Positions 1 to 6,503 of a stretch of DNA of 11,517 bases are shown one piece after another. The notes under the pieces were generated by a model. The model did no database searches, was not told where the DNA came from, and worked only from the letters and a program-made list of their open reading frames with translations. The stretch spans positions 1 through 11,517 of the forward strand of contig CAMGCA010000030.1 of NCBI GenBank assembly GCA_946011705.1, read 5' to 3'. Position 1 is the first letter of the stretch; the number at the start of each line of letters is the position of its first letter. This DNA comes from an uncultured Clostridia bacterium (GTDB lineage: Bacteria; Bacillota; Clostridia; Oscillospirales; Oscillospiraceae). Position numbers and translations under genes: made by a program.

Positions 1-473
1 GCGTTTTCCGTGTCGTAGATGTCGTCCTCGGAGCGGTTGCCCGTCCACTTGATGAGCACCGGAATCTCCGTCACCCGGCGGTAGTCCACATCCACATAGA
101 TGGCGCCGGGATTCTTATTACCCTGGGTGAAGTCGCTGGGGGATACGTCACTGGGGAAGGTAATGGTGTAGCTCAGAGGAATCCGCTCCCCCGGCTCTTT
201 GATACCGGACAGGTCCACCTTGGCCGCCAGCTTGCTGGAATCCAGCTTGCTCAGGTCGCTTCTCGCACCGGAGAGATTCAGGGACACCGTGTTGGCGGAC
301 ACGCTGGTGATCATCAGGTTCTCTTCATTTAAGATTGCCTCACCTTCCATAACCACCGGAATATTATAGAAGGTGTTGTTATCTTCAATGCTCACATTGT
401 TTTTCACATACAGCCACAGGCCGAAGGCCACCACCAGGGACAGGAGCATGGAGTAGAGCTTATTTCTTGTCAT
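1..473 (-). CDS. cdaR: YbbR-domain protein, c-di-AMP cyclase regulator CdaR (partial, C-terminus off window)
   Basis: About 157 N-terminal residues are visible; the rest lies beyond base 1. The protein begins MTRNKLYSMLLSLVVAFGLW, a short N-terminal cytoplasmic tail followed by one membrane helix (about residues 7-22). Extracytoplasmic YbbR-type beta-rich repeats follow (for example NIPVVMEGE, VSLNLSGARSDL, KVDLSGIKEPGE, VDVDYRRVTEIPV). In Firmicutes this protein binds and modulates the membrane diadenylate cyclase CdaA, and the two genes normally sit together upstream of glmM. Here its start lies inside the end of cdaA (14-bp overlap), so the two are translationally coupled. An in-frame ATG at 482 touches the GGAGG directly. 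The ATG at 473 lies 9 nt from that GGAGG and is preferred. Do not confuse it with the sugar-diacid regulator also called CdaR at 5189. Confidence 0.9.
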   Translation of the reverse strand, partial: MTRNKLYSMLLSLVVAFGLWLYVKNNVSIEDNNTFYNIPVVMEGEAILNEENLMITSVSANTVSLNLSGARSDLSKLDSSKLAAKVDLSGIKEPGERIPLSYTITFPSDVSPSDFTQGNKNPGAIYVDVDYRRVTEIPVLIKWTGNRSEDDIYDTEN

Positions 474-1323
474 AGCCGTCATCCTCCTTTGCCTTGCCGG
501 TAAGTTTTTTCAGCACCTGGGCGGGGAAATTGACGCTCTCCTCCTGGGAATCCACCGTATGCAGCTCCTGCCGCAGCAGCTTATCCAGCGTCTCCACCTT
601 CAGGAACCGCTTGAGCATACCCCCCGCAGCCACGGAATTGGAACCGTTTTCCTCAGATACGATGACCACCACCGCGTCGGTAGCCTCGCTCATGCCCACG
701 CCGGCCCGGTGCCGGGTGCCCAGCTCCGGAGCCAGGTTCTCGTTGTTGCTCAAGGGAAGCACACAGCCCGCCGCCGCAATGCGCCCATCCCGGATAATCA
801 TGGCGCCGTCGTGGAGGGGAGAATTCTTGAAGTAATTGTGCCTTCCCAGCTGGGCGGCCACCTGGGCGTCAATGGCCGTGCCGGTTTTGAAGTATTCCTC
901 CAGCCGCTGATCCCGGGCAAACACGATGAGCGCGCCCACCTTCTTCCGACTCATGGCCTCGCAGGCCCGGACGGTCTGGGTGATCACCGCATCCATCTCC
1001 TGCACCTGCCGGGGCATTCCGAAAAACTTACTGATTTTCACATTGCCCAGGTGGTCCAGCATCCGCCGCAGCTCCGGCTGGAACAGCACCACAAAGGCCA
1101 GCAGGCCCACAGCCAGAAACTGGTTTAGAAGCCAGTTGATGGTATACAGCTTTGCCGCGCTGGTGATCCAGGCAATCAGCACCAGCGCGATGACCGTGCG
1201 GGCCAGTCGCATGATATGAGGCGTCCTGAGAAGGGGCAGCAGCTTATAAATCAGATAGGCGACCACAAGGATATCCAGATAATCAGACCACTGCATTTTC
1301 AGAATCTGCTGAATAATGTTCAT
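460..1323 (-). CDS. cdaA: Membrane diadenylate cyclase CdaA (c-di-AMP synthase)
   Basis: Makes cyclic di-AMP from two ATP; c-di-AMP controls potassium and osmolyte uptake and cell-wall homeostasis. The 287-residue length is typical. Three hydrophobic helices occupy about residues 14-31, 40-56 and 62-83, followed by the DisA_N (DAC) domain. The two catalytic signatures are intact: DGA at residues 172-174 (in SPLHDGAMIIRDGRI) and RHR at 204-206 (in GTRHRAGVGMSEATD). The frame is open upstream to a TTG at 1365. The ATG at 1323 is chosen because AGAAGG (1335-1340) lies upstream of it, whereas the TTG has no ribosome binding site. The 3' end overlaps the YbbR-domain gene. Family identity is firm; the start is the only uncertain point. 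Confidence 0.95.
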   Translation of the reverse strand: MNIIQQILKMQWSDYLDILVVAYLIYKLLPLLRTPHIMRLARTVIALVLIAWITSAAKLYTINWLLNQFLAVGLLAFVVLFQPELRRMLDHLGNVKISKFFGMPRQVQEMDAVITQTVRACEAMSRKKVGALIVFARDQRLEEYFKTGTAIDAQVAAQLGRHNYFKNSPLHDGAMIIRDGRIAAAGCVLPLSNNENLAPELGTRHRAGVGMSEATDAVVVIVSEENGSNSVAAGGMLKRFLKVETLDKLLRQELHTVDSQEESVNFPAQVLKKLTGKAKEDDGYDKK

Positions 1324-1398
1324 CTTCCCATCAACCTTCTTTCTATCCCGAAACCATAGGCGCAATGAGCCATGGTATACTTATCTATTATCTGTTCC

Positions 1399-1427
1399 AT
1401 TATAGCGGATTCAGGCCCCGATAGCAA
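1399..1427 (-). promoter_or_regulatory. Sigma-A-type promoter of cdaA
   Basis: On the minus strand, TTGCTA (1422-1427), a 17-nt spacer, then TATAAT (1399-1404). Transcription should start near 1392, about 70 nt before the cdaA ATG. It lies in the 124-bp gap after the cysteine desulfurase gene, so cdaA-cdaR has its own promoter. No terminator hairpin is visible at the end of the desulfurase gene, so read-through is also possible. Confidence 0.75.
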
Positions 1428-1447
1428 TAGGAATTTCTGTAAAAATT

Positions 1448-2554
1448 TTATGACCGGATGGGCGATAATTTGGCTGCTGCCCGGAGAAATGCATCGATTT
1501 GCGCTTTTGTGGTGTCAAAGCCCAGGCTGACCCGGACGGTGCCCGTTTCCAACGTTCCGGCACTCTCGTGGGCCAGAGGTGCGCAGTGCAGTCCCGCCCG
1601 GACGGCGATGCCCTGCCGGGCTAAAACTTCCGCCGCTTCCTCGCAGTCCTGCCCCGGCAGGAAGGATACCGTTGCCGCCTGATGGGCTCCGGCGAACACC
1701 CGGAAGCCCTGCTGCACAAGGCCCCGGACGCAGTGCCGCAGGCTCTGCTGCTCCTGCCGGAAAACGGAATCCGTTCCCACCCGTTTCAGGTAGCGCAGGC
1801 CCTGGGTCAGCGCCGCGTAGCCCGGCACATTCAGGGTTCCCGCCTCCAGCCGTTCCGGCAGCTCCTCCGGCATATCCTGCAAAAATGATTGGGTGCCCGT
1901 TCCGCCATAGAGCAGTGGCTCTCCCTTCCGGGCGCAAAGAAGGATTCCCGTGCCGGGCAGGCCCAGCAGGCCCTTGTGCCCCGGCATGGCCACAAATTCC
2001 GCACCCAGCGACGAAAAATCGATCGGAAGCGTCCCTGCGGACTGGGCAGCGACCAGGATGAAGTGCACGCCCCGTTTCCGGCACAGGGCCGCCATCTCCC
2101 CAACCGGCAGAATAAAGCCAAAAACGTTGGAAACATGGGTGAATACCGCCGCGTCGGCCCCTTTCAGGGCCTTTTCAAATTCCTCCAGCGTATCGTTCCA
2201 GTCGAACAGCTTCCGTCCCGCCACCCGAAGGTTTGCCCCCAGAGCGTGCAGCGGGCGGGTGACGGCGTTGTGCTCAAAGCCCGTGACCACCACGGTGTCC
2301 CCCGGCTGCACCAGAGACCGAATGGCGATATTCAGCCCGTGGGTGCAGCTGGTGGTCAGCACCACCTGGGCAGGCTGGCAGGAGAACAGCTCAGCCGCCG
2401 CCACACGGCAGTCGAACACCGTCTTCGCCGCCTCCATGGCCGCGCCATAGCCGCCCCGACCCGGATTGGCGCAGGTCCGCATGGCTTTTTCCGCAGCCCG
2501 GTATACGGCCGGGGGCTTGTGAAAGGAGGTGGCCCCATAGTCAAGGTAGATCAT
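1448..2554 (-). CDS. Class V aminotransferase-fold cysteine desulfurase-like protein with altered PLP pocket
   Basis: A 368-residue PLP enzyme of the NifS/SufS superfamily, closest in look to the 'cysteine desulfurase family protein' (am_tr_V_EGC-4) group, which would release sulfur or selenium from cysteine or selenocysteine. Visible landmarks: IYLDYGATSFHKPP at the start; TTSCTHGLN (67-75); the active-site histidine in GFEHNAVTRP (H95); the PLP lysine in PGHKGLLGLPGTG (K194); and the sulfur-accepting cysteine in RAGLHCAPLAH (C324). The family's aspartate that contacts the PLP ring nitrogen, normally in a 'DxxQxAG' motif, is valine here (V168 in FILVAAQSAG; codon GTC at 2051-2053). Activity is therefore uncertain. 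The start has GGAGGAGG 6 nt upstream and overlaps the end of the DUF3343 gene by 14 bp, which indicates coupled translation. Confidence 0.88.
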   Translation of the reverse strand: MIYLDYGATSFHKPPAVYRAAEKAMRTCANPGRGGYGAAMEAAKTVFDCRVAAAELFSCQPAQVVLTTSCTHGLNIAIRSLVQPGDTVVVTGFEHNAVTRPLHALGANLRVAGRKLFDWNDTLEEFEKALKGADAAVFTHVSNVFGFILPVGEMAALCRKRGVHFILVAAQSAGTLPIDFSSLGAEFVAMPGHKGLLGLPGTGILLCARKGEPLLYGGTGTQSFLQDMPEELPERLEAGTLNVPGYAALTQGLRYLKRVGTDSVFRQEQQSLRHCVRGLVQQGFRVFAGAHQAATVSFLPGQDCEEAAEVLARQGIAVRAGLHCAPLAHESAGTLETGTVRVSLGFDTTKAQIDAFLRAAAKLSPIRS

Positions 2555-2804
2555 GGGCTACCTCCTCCAGCTGTCCGTCATTTTTCTGCAAATAGACCCG
2601 GCGAATGGGAATCTGCCGCTCCGCCAGCAATGCCGTGGCCGGCTCAATTTCCGTTGCCCGCACCTTCAGGGCGTAGCCGCAGCCCTGTTCCTCCATCCAG
2701 CGGGGTGTCCGGTGCAGGGCGCACCGAAACCCGCTCCCCTTCAGCAGCCGCTCCCCCTGCTGGGCATAGGTCACCGATCGAAAGGTAATATAATAGTATC
2801 TCAT
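2541..2804 (-). CDS. DUF3343 / putative Se/S carrier-like small protein
   Basis: An 87-residue soluble protein beginning MRYYYITFRSVTYAQQGERL. It follows the DUF3343 (Se/S carrier-like) pattern: a 'YYITFRS..A..GE.LL' first strand and helix, then a proline-containing loop (HRTPRW), then the conserved cysteine in QGCGYALKV (C42). DUF3343 genes often lie beside cysteine desulfurase-like or selenium-donor genes. By that context the protein may accept sulfur or selenium from the adjacent enzyme; this is inference. An ATG two codons earlier (2810) is only 2 nt from the GGGGAGG, whereas the one at 2804 is 8 nt away and is preferred. No promoter was identified upstream. Confidence 0.8.
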   Translation of the reverse strand: MRYYYITFRSVTYAQQGERLLKGSGFRCALHRTPRWMEEQGCGYALKVRATEIEPATALLAERQIPIRRVYLQKNDGQLEEVAHDLP

Positions 2805-2856
2805 GCCCATAACCTCCCCGGCCCAATCTATGCCGGTTCGGCAGATTCCGTGCGGG

Positions 2857-3094
2857 CGGCAAGGCCGCCTGCTAATGCGTTACGGCCACCGGGCGGTTTT
2901 CCTACATCCTTCGGGCCCCTCGAATGGAACTGCCCGGTGGAACAACAACGCCGCAGAGGACGGCAAGGCCGCCTGCTAATGCGTTACGGCCACCGGGCGG
3001 TTTTCCTACATCCTTCGGGCCCCTCGAATGGAACTGCCCGGTGGAACAACAACGCCGCAGATGGCAGCAAGGCCGCCTGCTCATGCGTTGCGGA
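2857..3094. repeat. 104-bp tandem repeat cluster, two perfect copies plus a partial third
   Basis: Bases 2857-2957 and 2961-3061 are identical over 101 bp. A third, diverged copy of about 30 bp starts at 3065, keeping the 104-bp period. Each full unit holds an imperfect hairpin: CCACCGGGCGGTT (2886-2898) pairs with AACTGCCCGGTGG (2928-2940), and again 104 bases on. Each also contains CATCCTTCGGGCCCCTCG, the reverse complement of a motif in the 4830-4970 cluster, so both belong to one dispersed family. The cluster fills most of the gene-free stretch 2805-3253. Nothing else is seen there apart from the terminator at 3173-3203. Open frames across it only translate the repeat. Confidence 0.9.
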
Positions 3095-3172
3095 CCCAGG
3101 CAGCGGCTCTTTTCCTCTGTTTCGGGCCGTTTTTCCTTGCGGCACGTCCAGTATGCCCGCAAAAAACGACTT

Positions 3173-3203
3173 AAAAAAAGGAAAAAGCGGACTCTTTCCG
3201 CTT
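3173..3203 (-). terminator. Intrinsic terminator of the glycosyltransferase gene
   Basis: On the minus strand, AAGCGGA and TCCGCTT (3197-3203 and 3185-3191) form a 7-bp stem with a 5-nt loop, followed by a U-rich tract (TTTCCTTTTTTT). It lies about 50 bp past the stop of the glycosyltransferase gene. Confidence 0.75.
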
Positions 3204-3253
3204 CCAGAAAGGATCCGCTTGTTCTCTTAGGGGTTATGAAACAGCACCCGATA

Positions 3254-4573
3254 TTATTGTAGCGTGTCCCGGATGTGGGACTGGATTTTGCCTGCCAGAC
3301 GGGTATACTGGGCCAGCTCTCCGGGCTGCAGCGCCTCCAGACGGGCAGACTCGTAGTTCTGCCGGGCAATCCGCAGATCCGCCAGCACCGGGCCTGCCGC
3401 CTCGGGGAAGGTGATGTCCATTCGCCGCGAGCGCTCCTTCCCCTGCCGGATTTCCGTGACCTTCACCAGTCCTCGGGCGGTCAGCCGTTGCAGGGACAGA
3501 GAAAAGGTGCTTCCGGGCAGGTTCGCGAAATCCGCCGCTTCCCGGCGGGTGGGCTGGAAATTCAGCTCCCACAGTGCCAGCAGGAGCCGGGCATCGGAAA
3601 GGGTCAGGTCATTTTTCAGGGCCGCGGTTTCCAGATATCGGTCCAGCAGCTTCCGCTCCCGGAAGGCGTCATACAGAACGCCCTCCCCGTCCAGAACGTG
3701 AGGGCAAACCTGCATCCGTTCATCCCCCAACTTCCTGGAATTGGGCAGCACCGCTGGGGGAACGGAGCCGTCCCCGGCGGCATCCAGCAGGAACCGATAG
3801 ACCTTCAGGCGGCACTTTTCGTACTCTTCTTCGTCCAGAACCGTCTTGAAAAATTTGTGGTAGTCCTCAAAAACCGTCAGCTTCATTTTCACGGTTTTGC
3901 TGATGGACATACTCTGGGATGCCAGAGAGCCTTTGGTCTTGACGTAATAGTAAATGGGAATCTGAATGGCGCGGAAGAACTCCGCGTAGCGGATGTATTC
4001 CAGATTGAACATGAAGTCCTCGCACCAGCTGATCTCCGGATCCATCCGCAGATGGTGCTTTTCCACAATGGAGCGGCGGTAGAGCTTGTTCCACAGCACG
4101 CCATAGTAGAAGTCGGCGGGATTCTCCATCATGTGGGCAGCGTACTCCTCCCGGGTCATGATGCCATCCTCCTCGATATCCCCCTTCTGAGATACCCGAT
4201 CCCCCACCACCCGGTAGAAGTCGGAAACCACCATATCGCAGGGGCCTCCTTCCATGCCCCGCACCAGGGAGCGGGTGGCGTCGGTGGTGATCCAGTCATC
4301 GCTGTCCAGGAACTGCAGGTATGTTCCTTTCGCGTGATCCAGCGCCAGATTCCGGCTGGCGGAGACACCGGCGTTGGCCTGATGGAAGACCCGAACCCGG
4401 CCGTCCCTGTCCGCGCGGGCATCACAGATGGCGCCGGAACCGTCGGTGCTGCCGTCATCCACCAGCAGCAGCTCAAAATCCTTGTACTCCTGATTCAAAA
4501 TGCTGTCGATACAGCGTCCAATGGTTTTTTCCGCATTGTAGACCGGGACGATGATGCTGACGGTGGGACTCAT
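3254..4573 (-). CDS. Family 2 glycosyltransferase with C-terminal MarR-like winged-helix domain
   Basis: A 439-residue protein with two parts. Residues 1-~230 are a GT-A fold family 2 glycosyltransferase: SIIVPVYNAEKTIGRCIDSI at the N-terminus, the nucleotide-binding VDDGSTDGSG (DDGSTD at 39-44), the metal-binding FLDSDDW (90-93) and an acceptor-side WCEDF (ED 185-186). Such enzymes transfer a sugar from a nucleotide donor to surface polysaccharide or lipid. Residues ~320-436 look like a MarR-type winged helix: LTLSDARLLLALWEL, a helix-turn-helix region (TRREAADFANLPGSTFSLSL, QRLTARGLV), an arginine-rich wing (KERSRRMDITF) and a C-terminal helical pair. The reading frame is unbroken. The ATG at 4573 has AAGGAG 7 nt upstream; the in-frame ATG at 4615 has no such site. 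The gene stands alone, with repeats on both sides. The substrate cannot be deduced. Confidence 0.85.
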   Translation of the reverse strand: MSPTVSIIVPVYNAEKTIGRCIDSILNQEYKDFELLLVDDGSTDGSGAICDARADRDGRVRVFHQANAGVSASRNLALDHAKGTYLQFLDSDDWITTDATRSLVRGMEGGPCDMVVSDFYRVVGDRVSQKGDIEEDGIMTREEYAAHMMENPADFYYGVLWNKLYRRSIVEKHHLRMDPEISWCEDFMFNLEYIRYAEFFRAIQIPIYYYVKTKGSLASQSMSISKTVKMKLTVFEDYHKFFKTVLDEEEYEKCRLKVYRFLLDAAGDGSVPPAVLPNSRKLGDERMQVCPHVLDGEGVLYDAFRERKLLDRYLETAALKNDLTLSDARLLLALWELNFQPTRREAADFANLPGSTFSLSLQRLTARGLVKVTEIRQGKERSRRMDITFPEAAGPVLADLRIARQNYESARLEALQPGELAQYTRLAGKIQSHIRDTLQ

Positions 4574-4658
4574 AGGCCTGCTCCTTTTGGAAGACGTTTT
4601 TTCTATTTTGTGCATTCGGCTTTGCTCAGCTACATTGTGCTTTAGCTAACTAAGAAAA

Positions 4659-4787
4659 CATGTCATTGCGAGCCAGTGCGCACACTGGCGTGGCAATCCG
4701 TACTCCTCTTTGTGCCGGGTACGATATTGGAACGTGAAAAGGGGAACGGATTGCCACGTCGGGCTTCGCCCTCCTCGCAATGACATG
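4659..4787. repeat. MITE-like palindromic repeat with TGTCATTGCGAG ends
   Basis: CATGTCATTGCGAG (4659-4672) and its exact reverse complement (4774-4787) form 14-bp terminal inverted repeats. Inside them GTGGCAATCCGT (4690-4701) pairs exactly with 4746-4757. Two small hairpins sit between the arms: CCAGTG/CACTGG (4673-4688) and GGGCTTCGCCC (4761-4771). The whole 129-bp unit can fold into one branched structure and has no coding content. Loosely matching sequences outside the ends (TTTAGCTAACTAAG on the left; reverse complement TTTAGCGAATTAGC on the right) suggest that the true unit extends a little further. Confidence 0.85.
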
Positions 4788-4829
4788 CTAATTCGCTAAA
4801 TTCTTCTTGAGCTGCCTAAGCACTTCCAG

Positions 4830-4970
4830 TCGAGGGGCCCAAAGGATGTACGATAACCACCTAGCATTCGTGACGCATTGTCTGCGGCCACTGGCCGCCG
4901 GTCGAGGGGCCCTAAGGATGTTGGCTATCAACCCGGCGTTCGTAACGCATTGTCCGCGGCGACTCGCCGC
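4830..4970. repeat. Two diverged units of the TCGAGGGGCCC..AAGGATGT dispersed repeat
   Basis: Units start at about 4830 and 4902 (72-bp period). Each reads TCGAGGGGCCC, one variable base, AAGGATGT, a variable stretch, TTCGTrACGCATTGTC, then a GC-rich hairpin. The hairpins are GCGGCC-ACT-GGCCGC (4884-4898) and GCGGCG-ACT-CGCCGC (4956-4970); the differing inner pair is compensatory. The same elements occur in reverse in the 2857-3094 cluster. The pair is bracketed by GCTAAATTCTTCTT (4795-4808) and GCTAAATTCTCCTT (about 4968-4981). The gene-free stretch 4574-5188 holds this, the palindrome at 4659-4787 and the promoter at 5093; nothing else is evident. Confidence 0.8.
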
Positions 4971-5092
4971 TAAATTCTCCTTTCGCTGAGTGAAACCGAC
5001 ATACGCACTCTATTTTAGCATGCCTGCGGGAACGGCGCAAGATGTCTCGGAATTTCTTTTTCGCCCAGGCGGGAATGCGCGAAGCGCCTCCC

Positions 5093-5121
5093 TTGACTTT
5101 ACCTCCGGGGTTTACTATACT
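5093..5121 (+). promoter_or_regulatory. Sigma-A-type promoter of the sugar-diacid regulator gene
   Basis: TTGACT (5093-5098), a 17-nt spacer, TATACT (5116-5121). Transcription should start near 5128, giving a leader of about 60 nt. The spacer contains ACCTCCGGGG (5101-5110). Its exact reverse complement, CCCCGGAGGT, lies at 5174-5183 and includes the ribosome binding site. Confidence 0.78.
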
Positions 5122-5188
5122 GAAAAAAAGCGTGTTTCAGGCTGGTAGGTCAGGCCCGCCGCAGGCGCGAAAGCCCCGGAGGTAATAT

Positions 5189-6346
5189 ATGAAAATATCC
5201 AAAAGCAGCGCCCAGCAGATTGTGGAAGAAATCGGCAAGCTGGTCAGGCAGAACATCAATCTGATGGACGAAACCGGTCACATCATCGCCAGCAATGACC
5301 CCGCCCGGGTCGGGAACTTTCACGCCGGCGCCTATCGCATCATTCAGAATCATCTGACGGAATACTACATCACACCGGAGCTGGAGGCGGAGCTTCCCAA
5401 TGTCCGCCGGGGCATCAATCTGCCCATTGAAGTGGACGGCGAGGTGCAGGGGGTCATCGGCATCACCGGCGACTATTCCGAGGTAATCAAATACGGTCAG
5501 ATCGTCAAGAAAATGGCGGAAATCCTGATCCGGGAACGGATGGTGCTGGATAACCGTCAGCTGGACCAGCGGGTGCGCAGCCGGTTCCTGGAGGACTGGA
5601 TTCTGGGCAGCGGTTTGAGCAACCCCCAGTCCCTCTCCGCACGGGGCTTCGCCCTGGGTATCGACATCCGCAGCCCCAGGCGGTGTATTGTGACCTCCGC
5701 CCGAAACCGGGAGGAATTCACCGGCTCTCTGGAAGGGCAATTGGTGCTCGAACAGGTAGAGGGACTGGTCAGCGCCCGGATTCAGGAGCAGGGCGGAATT
5801 ATTCTGCGCAACGCCGCCCGGCAGATTCTGCTTCTGCGGCTGCAGGAAACCGCGTCGCTGGAGAAAATCTGTCTGGAAATCGCCCGGACCGTGCAGGCCC
5901 GGCTTGGGGTTCCCATGATCTTCGGCATTGATGGGCAGGCCGAGGATATACACGCCGCCTACCTGCAGGCAAACCGGGCCTGGCGTACCTCCACCTACAG
6001 CGACTCCACCATCACCCGCTTTGAGTCGCTGAACACAGAGCTTCTGCTGGACGACCTGTCCCGGGGAAGCAAGCAGGAATACCTTCGGAAAATATTCCGC
6101 GGCTGCACGGCGGAGGAGGTTGCCGACCATGTGGCGCTGCTGGAGGTCTTCTTCGCCGTGGAAGGCTCCCTGCAAAGGGCTGCCCAGCGGCTGTTTATTC
6201 ACAAAAACACCATGCAGTACCGGCTGAAACGGCTGGCGGAGGATACCGGCCTGGATGTCCGCAAGCCCAGTCAGGCGCCCTCGCTGTATCTGGCGATGCT
6301 GCTGTATCTGGATCTCAGCCGCGGTGACGATGATCTTGGATTTTGA
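5189..6346 (+). CDS. Sugar-diacid-type transcriptional regulator (CdaR/PucR family)
   Basis: A 385-residue cytoplasmic regulator. Residues ~4-135 match the sugar-diacid recognition domain (AQQIVEEIGKLVRQNINLMD, GHIIASNDPARVGNFHAGA, GINLPIEVDGEVQGVIGITG). A central GGDEF-like CdaR module follows (~150-290). Residues ~316-373 form the PucR-type helix-turn-helix (EGSLQRAAQRLFIHKNTMQY, RLKRLAEDTGLD). E. coli CdaR activates glucarate/galactarate/glycerate genes. Here the gene directly precedes a GntP permease and a glycerate kinase, so it probably activates them in response to glycerate or a sugar acid (inference). GGAGG lies 6 nt before the ATG. Not related to the YbbR protein that shares the name cdaR. 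Confidence 0.9.
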   Translation: MKISKSSAQQIVEEIGKLVRQNINLMDETGHIIASNDPARVGNFHAGAYRIIQNHLTEYYITPELEAELPNVRRGINLPIEVDGEVQGVIGITGDYSEVIKYGQIVKKMAEILIRERMVLDNRQLDQRVRSRFLEDWILGSGLSNPQSLSARGFALGIDIRSPRRCIVTSARNREEFTGSLEGQLVLEQVEGLVSARIQEQGGIILRNAARQILLLRLQETASLEKICLEIARTVQARLGVPMIFGIDGQAEDIHAAYLQANRAWRTSTYSDSTITRFESLNTELLLDDLSRGSKQEYLRKIFRGCTAEEVADHVALLEVFFAVEGSLQRAAQRLFIHKNTMQYRLKRLAEDTGLDVRKPSQAPSLYLAMLLYLDLSRGDDDLGF

Positions 6347-6361
6347 CATTTTTTGTCATCC

Positions 6362-6431
6362 GGAACAATAATAAGGGTTATTTTGCGTTCTTCAGAACAT
6401 TGAATTTTTATGCGGAACATTATAATATAAT
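6362..6431 (+). promoter_or_regulatory. Probable gntP control region: three RGAACAWT repeats and overlapping -10 boxes
   Basis: The 157-bp gap between regulator and permease is AT-rich and holds GGAACAAT (6362-6369), AGAACATT (6394-6401) and GGAACATT (6414-6421). Their start-to-start distances of 32 and 20 bp are close to three and two helical turns. Two overlapping TATAAT boxes lie at 6421-6426 and 6426-6431. The best -35 candidate, TTGAAT (6400-6405), is 15 or 20 nt away, so the promoter looks weak without help, as expected for an activated gene. A small inverted repeat, TGACA-TTTTT-TGTCA (6344-6358), overlaps the regulator's stop codon. Confidence 0.5.
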
Positions 6432-6503
6432 AGCTAAGAGGGCAGAGTGAAACGTGCGCCGATCTGTGCATTCTGCTCAATATTCTGTGAGGAGGAATTC
6501 ATC

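Noticed and set aside
2857..3094. Possible CRISPR array
   Set aside because: The repeats are about 100 bp and nearly abutting, with no unique spacers and no cas genes.
3275..4645. 456-codon plus-strand open frame opposite the glycosyltransferase
   Set aside because: The minus-strand frame has clear GT2 motifs and a good ribosome binding site. The opposite frame is rich in G, Q, H and P and has no domain signal, so it is an antisense shadow.
4807..4989. 60-codon plus-strand frame with an internally repeated peptide
   Set aside because: It only translates the two dispersed repeat units. The peptide repeat follows from the DNA repeat, and there is no ribosome binding site.
5150..6349. 399-codon minus-strand open frame opposite the regulator
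   Set aside because: Antisense shadow of the CdaR-type regulator. No start signals, and it overlaps that gene's promoter leader.
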